A stretch of 5,522 bases of DNA from JABCPO02 sp963513115 (lineage in GTDB: Bacteria; Bacillota; Clostridia; TANB77; CAG-508), in NCBI GenBank assembly GCA_963513115.1, contig CAUPPN010000073.1:1-5522 (forward strand), given 5' to 3'. Made by a program: the position numbers and the translations under genes. Below the pieces are notes generated by a model that saw only the letters and a list, made by a program, of their open reading frames with translations, was not told where the DNA came from and ran no database searches. Of the stretch, positions 1 through 4,552 are shown piece by piece (the first letter of the stretch is position 1; each line of letters starts with the position of its first letter).

Positions 1-315
1 AAAGCAAACGAAGTAAACAATAATGAAGAAGATGAAAGAAGACTAATACTACTTACTGACGAAGACGGTAATGATGTAACATTTGAATTCTTAGATCTTA
101 TATCATACGAAGGAGAGGAATATGTAGTTCTAACTCCAGTAGATGAAGAAGAAGATGAAAGCCAAGCTGTAATATTAAAGCTAATAGAAGATGAAGATGG
201 TAATGGTGAAACATATATGTCATTTGATGATGAAGAACTAATAGCTACAATTTATGGTATATTCAAAGAAAAATGGGCTGATTATTATACATTTACAGAT
301 GAAGATGAAAAATAA
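1..315 (+). CDS. DUF1292 (YrzB-like) small acidic protein, 5' end missing
   Basis: The reading frame is open from the first base and ends at TAA 313-315, giving 104 residues with no start codon visible, so the N-terminus lies outside the window. The protein is strongly acidic, with many Asp/Glu runs. It has the layout I associate with the DUF1292/YrzB family: an early strand followed by 'DEDGNDVTFEFLDLISYEGEEYVVL', here at about residues 20-44, then a second strand block (AVILKLIEDEDGNGETYM, about 56-73) and a closing segment ending in 'IFKEKWADYY'. The usual family length is roughly 80-110 residues, so little is missing. The biochemical role of the family is unknown; in Bacillus, yrzB sits beside yrzL and the Holliday-junction resolvase-like gene yrrK/ruvX. 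An intrinsic terminator follows at once, so this is probably the last gene of an upstream operon. The family assignment is by pattern, not by search. Confidence 0.8.
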   Translation, partial: KANEVNNNEEDERRLILLTDEDGNDVTFEFLDLISYEGEEYVVLTPVDEEEDESQAVILKLIEDEDGNGETYMSFDDEELIATIYGIFKEKWADYYTFTDEDEK

Positions 316-321
316 TAGTTT

Positions 322-352
322 AAGAAAATAGCTCTTTTAAGGGCTTTTTTTC
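322..352 (+). terminator. Intrinsic terminator after the DUF1292 gene
   Basis: A short stem AGCTC (330-334) pairs with GGGCT (341-345), including one G-U pair, around the loop TTTTAA. A run of seven T follows (345-351). The A-run upstream (AAGAAAA, 322-328) can pair with part of the T-tract, which lengthens the hairpin. It lies only 14 nt past the stop codon, as expected for an operon end. Confidence 0.82.
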
Positions 353-503
353 TTTAAAGACGAATAATATAATATACTAAATATATTAGGAAATATAAAG
401 AAAATAACAAAAATAAAAAAAGAAAAGCAGAATTAGAAAAAGAGAAAAAGAAAAAAATAAAAAATAAAAAACAAAGAAAAATAATAAAAATTAAAATTAA
501 AAT
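353..503 (+). promoter_or_regulatory. A-rich intergenic leader, probable promoter region
   Basis: The stretch between the terminator and the ribosome binding site of the membrane protein gene is extremely A-rich: I count 46 A in the 60 bases 421-480, with only four T. TATAAT at 368-373 and the overlapping TATACT at 373-378 are good -10 candidates. No convincing -35 box sits 16-18 nt upstream, where the terminator T-tract lies, so the exact promoter is uncertain. If transcription starts near 380, the mRNA would have about 135 nt of nearly unstructured purine-rich 5' leader. One frame stays open across it as a Lys-rich peptide, but it has no ATG and is best explained by lack of T. Confidence 0.35.
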
Positions 504-510
504 AAAGGAG
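504..510 (+). promoter_or_regulatory. Ribosome binding site of the 147-residue membrane protein gene
   Basis: AAAGGAG at 504-510 is a good Shine-Dalgarno match, five nt before ATG 516. It fixes this start over the internal Met codons 14 and 25. Confidence 0.75.
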
Positions 511-515
511 ATAAT

Positions 516-959
516 ATGCAACTATATAGTTATTTAATAAATATATTTGGATTCATGTATGTACTATTTAGAGTATATGTTGTAAGAATGGTAACAACAG
601 GAAGATATGTACAATTTGCGAGTGTATATCCTAAAGTAGATATTGTTCTTATGTTTTTAGCAATAATAGCACTAGTTTTTATACTTAAAAGAAGTATAGT
701 ATGGGCCGCAATATATTTAGGATCATATTTTGCATATTTTGGATATTGCCTTTCAATTTCACTTCCGGCAGGAGATAAAGTAAACTCACTTATGTATATA
801 GTAGGAATTACTCTTGCATTACTAAACTTTTTAGACGTATTAGTAAACAAAAATAGAACATCAAATAAAGGAAATAATACAAATTGGTTTTATGGAAATG
901 AAAAATATACAAGACAATATGATGAAAGAGCAGATAAAAATCAATATAAGATAAGGTAG
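516..959 (+). CDS. Uncharacterised four-helix membrane protein, first gene of the rbgA-mrnC operon
   Basis: I do not recognise this 147-residue protein and give it no function. About three quarters of it is hydrophobic, with four likely membrane segments near residues 4-25, 41-58, 61-81 and 91-110. Basic residues between segments 1 and 2 (R24, R30) and after segment 2 (K58, R59) give some topology signal. After segment 4 comes a hydrophilic Asn/Lys linker and a tail rich in aromatic and charged residues: W124-F-Y-G-N-E-K-Y-T-R, then QYDERADKNQYKIR to the end. This tail looks like a conserved motif rather than random linker and is probably cytoplasmic. There is no cleavable signal peptide or catalytic motif. 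A strong ribosome binding site supports the ATG. The gene lies 5 nt before rbgA and its stop TAG is part of the purine block in front of rbgA, so the two are almost certainly cotranscribed. The antisense frame over the same region is a shadow. Confidence 0.85.
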   Translation: MQLYSYLINIFGFMYVLFRVYVVRMVTTGRYVQFASVYPKVDIVLMFLAIIALVFILKRSIVWAAIYLGSYFAYFGYCLSISLPAGDKVNSLMYIVGITLALLNFLDVLVNKNRTSNKGNNTNWFYGNEKYTRQYDERADKNQYKIR

Positions 960-962
960 GAG
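952..962 (+). promoter_or_regulatory. Ribosome binding site of rbgA, overlapping the upstream stop codon
   Basis: The bases TAAGG (952-956) and AGGAG (958-962) both match the Shine-Dalgarno consensus. AGGAG is only 2 nt from ATG 965, too close for ideal spacing, whereas TAAGG is 8 nt away and better placed. The stop codon TAG 957-959 of the upstream gene lies inside this block, so ribosomes terminating there are positioned directly on the rbgA start region. Confidence 0.6.
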
Positions 963-964
963 AT

Positions 965-1849
965 ATGAGCAAAAAAGTTAGCAGTAATATTAATTGGTAT
1001 CCAGGACATATGTTTAAAACAAAAAGACAATTAGAAGAAATATCTTCTAAAATTGATGTAGCAGTGGAAATATTAGATTCTAGAATACCAAGATCATCAA
1101 GAAATTATGACTTAGTCAGAATGCTAGATAAAAAAAAGAGCGTTAAAAGAATAATTGTTTTAAATAAAGCAGATCTAGCAGATGATAGAGAAACTGATAG
1201 ATGGATGCAAGAATTTAAAAACAAGTTTAAAGAAAATGAATTAGAAGTAGAAATATTTAAGGTAGATGCAAATAGTGGAAAAGGAATAAAAGAACTAAAA
1301 CAAGCAATAGTTAAAAACAAAAAAGGAATATCTACAGTAAGAACACTAATATTTGGTATACCAAATGTTGGTAAATCAACTATAATTAACAAACTTGCAG
1401 GCAAAAAAACAATGCAAACAGAAAATAAGCCAGGTGTTACAAAAAAGCTTCAATGGCTAAGAATAGATGAAAATATATCAGCATTAGATAGCCCTGGTAT
1501 GTTATGGCCAAACTTTGAAAAAAGAGAAGTAGGAATAAACCTTGCGTTAGTTGATGCAATAAGAAATGATATGGTGGATAATATAGAAATTGCATGTGAA
1601 TTAATGGAAAATATATTTAAAAAAGAAGAATACAAAGAGGCATTTTTCAAAAGATATGACTTAAAAGATGAAGATTTTGAAAAAGGTAAAAATACAGTTA
1701 ATGCATATTATTACATTCTTTCCGTAATAGCAGAAAGGAAGAATATGCTAATATCTGGTGGTAACCCAGATTACAATAGAGTAGCAAATGCTGTACTTAA
1801 AGACTTCAGAACAAATAAAATAGAAAAAATAACATTAGAAAGAGTATAA
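965..1849 (+). CDS. rbgA: Ribosome biogenesis GTPase RbgA (YlqF)
   Basis: This 294-residue protein is a circularly permuted GTPase that in Bacillus subtilis acts at a late step of 50S subunit assembly in the cytoplasm. The motifs appear in the permuted order. The N-terminal family motif WYPGHM is at 11-16, DSRIPRSSRN at 38-47, G4 NKAD at 67-70, a G5-like DANSGKG at 101-107, the G1 P-loop GIPNVGKST at 131-139, G2 around PGVT at 156-159 and G3 DSPG at 175-178, followed by LWPNF. The C-terminal part (about 200-294) matches the family's helical RNA-contact domain, with the conserved-looking ISGGNPDYNR near 259-268 and DFRTNK near 280. Length is close to the B. subtilis protein (about 282). ATG 965 is chosen because the next Met is inside WYPGHM. 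It sits between the membrane protein gene and mrnC. All key GTPase residues are present, so it should be active. Confidence 0.97.
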   Translation: MSKKVSSNINWYPGHMFKTKRQLEEISSKIDVAVEILDSRIPRSSRNYDLVRMLDKKKSVKRIIVLNKADLADDRETDRWMQEFKNKFKENELEVEIFKVDANSGKGIKELKQAIVKNKKGISTVRTLIFGIPNVGKSTIINKLAGKKTMQTENKPGVTKKLQWLRIDENISALDSPGMLWPNFEKREVGINLALVDAIRNDMVDNIEIACELMENIFKKEEYKEAFFKRYDLKDEDFEKGKNTVNAYYYILSVIAERKNMLISGGNPDYNRVANAVLKDFRTNKIEKITLERV

Positions 1850-1851
1850 TA

Positions 1852-2250
1852 TTGGAAGAAGATAAATTAGAAGTATTAAAAAAATCGCCACTAGTGTGGG
1901 CATATATTGGAGATGCAGTATATGAGCTTGCAATTAGAAAAAGAATTGTATCTAAAACAAATACAAAGGCACACAACTTACATATTAAAATAATTAAGCT
2001 AGTTAATGCTAAAAAACAAGCAGATGTATTAAATAAATTACAGGAAAAAGAATTTTTAAGTGAAGAAGAATTAGATGTAGCTAGAAGAGCTAGAAATACT
2101 AAAAACTATCATATACCAAAAAATACATCACCTATACAATATGCTATGTCTACAGCATTAGAAGCAGTAATTGGATATAATTATCTTTTAGGAAAACATG
2201 ATAGAAATAATGAGATATTTGAAGAGGTATACAATATATTAGGTATATAG
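1852..2250 (+). CDS. mrnC: Mini-ribonuclease III (Mini-III), 23S rRNA maturation
   Basis: This 132-residue protein is a stand-alone RNase III catalytic domain without a double-stranded RNA-binding domain, the hallmark of Mini-III. In B. subtilis it trims the ends of the 23S rRNA precursor as a homodimer, helped by protein L3. Family motifs are clear: AYIGDAVYE at 17-25 with the metal-binding Asp21, LH near 43-44, VNAKKQA at 51-57, the basic block ARRARNTKN at 77-85, PKNT at 89-92, and STALEAVIGYNYL at 100-112 with the second catalytic acid Glu104. The start is TTG 1852: the only other Met is residue 99, and TTG begins 2 nt after the rbgA stop. Only a weak purine block, GAAAGAG at 1838-1844 inside the end of rbgA, can serve as ribosome binding site, so translation probably depends on coupling to rbgA. 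The stop codon lies in the loop of a terminator hairpin. In B. subtilis the gene is near cysS, not rbgA. Confidence 0.94.
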   Translation: MEEDKLEVLKKSPLVWAYIGDAVYELAIRKRIVSKTNTKAHNLHIKIIKLVNAKKQADVLNKLQEKEFLSEEELDVARRARNTKNYHIPKNTSPIQYAMSTALEAVIGYNYLLGKHDRNNEIFEEVYNILGI

Positions 2251-2262
2251 TATGCCTTTTTT
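2241..2262 (+). terminator. Intrinsic terminator 1 of the rbgA-mrnC operon, overlapping the mrnC stop codon
   Basis: AGGTATA (2241-2247) pairs with TATGCCT (2251-2257) over seven positions including one G-U pair, and six T follow (2257-2262). The three-base loop is TAG 2248-2250, the mrnC stop codon itself. The stem is AT-rich and weaker than the next one, and a terminating ribosome would cover it, so it may act only when translation is absent or finished. Confidence 0.6.
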
Positions 2263-2285
2263 ATTTGCCTTTTTAACATTAAGCT

Positions 2286-2309
2286 GAGATAGGATACCTA
2301 TCTTTTTTT
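2286..2309 (+). terminator. Intrinsic terminator 2 of the rbgA-mrnC operon
   Basis: GATAGG (2288-2293) pairs perfectly with CCTATC (2297-2302) around the three-base loop ATA, and seven T follow (2303-2309). A2287-T2303 and a G-U pair can extend the stem. It is the strongest terminator in the window and lies 36 nt past the mrnC stop. With no A-run on its left side it should act only on the + strand. Confidence 0.85.
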
Positions 2310-2458
2310 ATGTATAGATTTGCTTATGTAACAAAATTGTAAAAAGAAAAAAGTTTTTTAATCCATTTCATATATATTTCATAATTCAATAATATATTAA
2401 TAACATAAAATATATCATTAAAAAATATATCAATATATATTGGGATATAGTAGAAAAG
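2310..2458 (+). promoter_or_regulatory. AT-rich intergenic region, probable promoter of the Vex-like operon
   Basis: After the double terminator the transporter genes need their own promoter, and no other place for one exists. The stretch is nearly all A and T, so many weak boxes appear by chance. Examples are TTCATA 2378-2383 with TAACAT 2401-2406 (17 nt apart), TTCATA 2367-2372 with TAATAT 2390-2395 (17 nt apart), and a lone TATAGT at 2446-2451. None stands out. Short AT palindromes such as TAATATATTA (2390-2399) occur but are expected at this composition. I see no riboswitch-like fold and no gene. Confidence 0.4.
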
Positions 2459-2465
2459 AAGGGAG
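2459..2465 (+). promoter_or_regulatory. Ribosome binding site of the first permease gene
   Basis: AAGGGAG at 2459-2465 lies six nt before ATG 2472 and confirms this start. Confidence 0.72.
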
Positions 2466-2471
2466 AAATAT

Positions 2472-3827
2472 ATGAATGTATTAGAAAATTCTTTTAAATA
2501 TGTTACAAGAAAAAAGAAAAAAACAGTAATACTATTTTCAATACTACTATTTGTATTACTTGCAATATATGTATGTTTTGGAATAATTTCAAACATTAGT
2601 GGTATAGAAAAGAAGATATCTGAAAATACTTTAATGTCATATACTATTACTAAAAAGTTTAACTTGGAAAACACGCAAAACATAGGAGATGGAAAAAATA
2701 TAGTAGATGGAAATCAGCAGTTTTATTTGAAAGATGTACAAAACATAGAAAAAAATAGTAATGTAGAAAATGTAGTGTATGAGCGTGAAAAGATAGCAAA
2801 AGCATTAAATTGCAAAGTAGTTGAAGGCGAAAAAAATGTATTAAATGACTATGTAGATGATAATTTAAGTAATGTAGTTAAATTAATAGAAACAAGTGAT
2901 GTATCTAAAAATATATTATTTGCTAGTGGTTCATTTGAAATTGTTGAAGGAAGAAAAATAGCCAAAAACGAAAAAAACAAAATCATTGTACATAGAGAAT
3001 TTGCTAAAAAGAATAATTTGAAATTAAATGACAAGATAACATTAAAAGAGGCTAATGCAAATAATTTAAATGAAGAAAAACATGAAAAAGAAAAAAACAA
3101 AGAAAAAGAATATGAAATAGTTGGAATATATGAAGGAAAAGGGCAAGAAAAATATACCGGCCTTACTTCAGACTATACAGAAAACCAAATGTTTGCCTTA
3201 TATTCATATGATGATAAAGAAGGCGAAAATAAAAATGATACTTTAAATAGTATAAATGTATACATGAAAAATACTGGAAAGAAAAAAGAAGCAAGAGATA
3301 ATACCAAGGATAATATAGAAGATAATGTAGAAAGTATATTAGATGATTTAGGACTAGATAAGAAGAAGTATGATATACAAAAAAACAATGAAATGTTTTC
3401 AGAAATAGCAGACTCAATAACAGAAATAAAAGAGATAATAACTATAAGTGTGATTTCTGTAATATTTGTATCTATTGTTGTAATTACGTTAATACTACTT
3501 CTATGGCTTAGAGAAAGGTATTTTGAAATAGGTGTATTAATGTCAATTGGTAAAAAAAGGAGAGTAATACTATTACAATTTTTAATAGAAATACTAATTA
3601 TATCAATACCAGCAGCTATTGTAGCAAATATATTAGGAGGAGAAGTATTAAATAATATACTAAAAAAGTTAATTGCAAGTAATTTAAAAGGGAGTTATAT
3701 GACTAACTTAATTGTATTTGCTAAAAGCTATGGAGTATTACTTGCTATAATATTATTAGCATTAATAATATCTAATGCAACTATCATATTTAAAAGTCCT
3801 AAAGATATATTAAAAAAGGGTAATTAG
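2472..3827 (+). CDS. vex1: Vex1-like ABC transporter permease (FtsX/MacB type)
   Basis: This 451-residue protein has the four-helix MacB-type layout: one N-terminal membrane helix (about 18-41) after a basic cytoplasmic start (NSFKYVTRKKKK), a large extracytoplasmic domain (about 42-315), then three helices (about 318-342, 365-390, 420-440). The FtsX-type core is seen in LWLRERYFEIGVLMSIGKKRR (about 341-363), the loop that contacts the ATPase. It is a paralogue of the second permease: SGSFEIVEGRKI (152-163), HREFAKKNNLKLNDKI (174-189) and EIVGIYEG (215-222) each have a counterpart there. The extracytoplasmic part is unusually rich in Lys, Glu, Asp and Asn, with charged low-complexity stretches near 195-215 and 265-290. 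The family moves substrates such as peptides or lipid-linked molecules across or out of the membrane; the substrate here is unknown. The vex1 name rests on gene order and the companion genes, less on its own sequence. A 56-nt purine-rich spacer separates it from the ATPase gene. Confidence 0.9.
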   Translation: MNVLENSFKYVTRKKKKTVILFSILLFVLLAIYVCFGIISNISGIEKKISENTLMSYTITKKFNLENTQNIGDGKNIVDGNQQFYLKDVQNIEKNSNVENVVYEREKIAKALNCKVVEGEKNVLNDYVDDNLSNVVKLIETSDVSKNILFASGSFEIVEGRKIAKNEKNKIIVHREFAKKNNLKLNDKITLKEANANNLNEEKHEKEKNKEKEYEIVGIYEGKGQEKYTGLTSDYTENQMFALYSYDDKEGENKNDTLNSINVYMKNTGKKKEARDNTKDNIEDNVESILDDLGLDKKKYDIQKNNEMFSEIADSITEIKEIITISVISVIFVSIVVITLILLLWLRERYFEIGVLMSIGKKRRVILLQFLIEILIISIPAAIVANILGGEVLNNILKKLIASNLKGSYMTNLIVFAKSYGVLLAIILLALIISNATIIFKSPKDILKKGN

Positions 3828-3864
3828 AAATAGAAAAATAGAAAGAATAGAAAGAAAGAAACAA
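3825..3864 (+). repeat. Short TAGAAA repeats in the spacer between permease 1 and ATPase genes
   Basis: TAGAAA occurs four times, at 3825, 3831, 3839 and 3848, followed by GAAAGAAAC. The first copy contains the permease stop codon TAG. The whole spacer 3828-3883 has a single C (3862) and no hairpin, so it is an open, unstructured purine-rich linker rather than a terminator. It may be simple slippage-derived low complexity. Confidence 0.5.
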
Positions 3865-3873
3865 GAAATAATT

Positions 3874-3878
3874 GGAGG
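3874..3878 (+). promoter_or_regulatory. Ribosome binding site of the ATPase gene
   Basis: GGAGG at 3874-3878 lies five nt before ATG 3884, a strong site. It allows independent initiation even though the upstream stop codon is 56 nt away. Confidence 0.78.
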
Positions 3879-3883
3879 AATAA

Positions 3884-4552
3884 ATGAAAATATTAGAATT
3901 AAAAGATTTAACATATAGTTATCCAAATGCAGAATATGTAAATTTGGAAGATAAGATATTATCATCAGTAAACTATGAATTTGAAGAAGGAAAGTTTTAT
4001 GCAATAATAGGAAAATCAGGAACAGGTAAATCAACATTATTATCACTACTTGCAGGATTAGATACACCTAAAAAAGGTGATATTTTCTTTAAAGAACATA
4101 GCTTAGAAGATATTGGGTATAGTGATTATAGGAAAAATAATATATCTATTGTTTTCCAAAACTATAATCTAATAGATTACTTAACACCTATGGAAAACGT
4201 AAGATTAGTAAACAAGAATGCAAAAGAAGATATACTATATGAGTTAGGATTAGAAGATGGTCAAATTAATAGGAATATTAATATGTTATCAGGTGGACAA
4301 CAACAAAGAGTAGCTATAGCAAGAGCACTTGCATCAGATACACCAGTAATACTTGCAGATGAACCTACAGGTAACTTAGATGAAAATACATCTGCAGAAA
4401 TAGTAGATATATTTAAAAAACTTGCAAAAGAAAAAAATAAATGTGTAATCGTAGTTACACATAGTAATGAACTTGCAAATAGTGCTGATGTAATACTTGA
4501 ACTTAAAAACAAAAAATTAAATGAAAAACAACCAGGAGGGAAAAATGCTTAA
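3884..4552 (+). CDS. vex2: Vex2-like ABC transporter ATP-binding protein
   Basis: This 222-residue protein is a complete nucleotide-binding domain that would power the two flanking permeases from the cytoplasmic face. All motifs are intact: Walker A GKSGTGKST at 43-51, Q-loop Gln92 in VFQNYNLIDYLTP, signature LSGGQQQR at 135-142, Walker B VILADE at 155-160 with catalytic Glu160, D-loop GNLD at 163-166 and H-loop His193 in VVTHS. It belongs to the MacB/LolD-like branch of ATPases that work with FtsX-type permeases. From memory it matches pneumococcal Vex2 closely, including SLLAGLD, FQNYNLIDYL, NVRLVNK and a KCVIVVTHS segment before the C-terminus, and its length (about 215 in Vex2) agrees. 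Its last eight bases overlap the start of the second permease gene, and its codons for Pro-Gly-Gly near the C-terminus carry that gene's ribosome binding site, which ties production of the two subunits together. Confidence 0.95.
   Translation: MKILELKDLTYSYPNAEYVNLEDKILSSVNYEFEEGKFYAIIGKSGTGKSTLLSLLAGLDTPKKGDIFFKEHSLEDIGYSDYRKNNISIVFQNYNLIDYLTPMENVRLVNKNAKEDILYELGLEDGQINRNINMLSGGQQQRVAIARALASDTPVILADEPTGNLDENTSAEIVDIFKKLAKEKNKCVIVVTHSNELANSADVILELKNKKLNEKQPGGKNA
4534..4540 (+). promoter_or_regulatory. Ribosome binding site of the second permease gene, inside the ATPase gene
   Basis: AGGAGGG at 4534-4540 is the best Shine-Dalgarno match in the window, five nt before ATG 4545. It lies within the ATPase coding sequence and decides the start of the overlapping permease gene. 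Confidence 0.85.

Noticed and set aside
373..541. Lys-rich open frame through the A-rich leader (about 55 codons)
   Set aside because: It has no ATG, GTG or TTG start at its beginning, overlaps the next gene out of frame, and follows simply from the scarcity of T needed to make stop codons.
2331..2340. ACAAAATTGT inverted repeat as a possible operator
   Set aside because: Four-base arms in AT-rich DNA are expected by chance, and no promoter box is placed convincingly beside it.
2424..2441. AT-alternating imperfect palindrome upstream of the first permease gene
   Set aside because: The arms are nearly pure AT alternation with a mismatch, which arises freely at this base composition; there is no second copy.
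2324..2683. A 119-codon minus-strand frame across the intergenic region and start of the first permease gene
   Set aside because: It overlaps the well-supported permease start, has a Phe/Ile/Tyr-rich composition typical of antisense AT-rich DNA, and shows no family motif.
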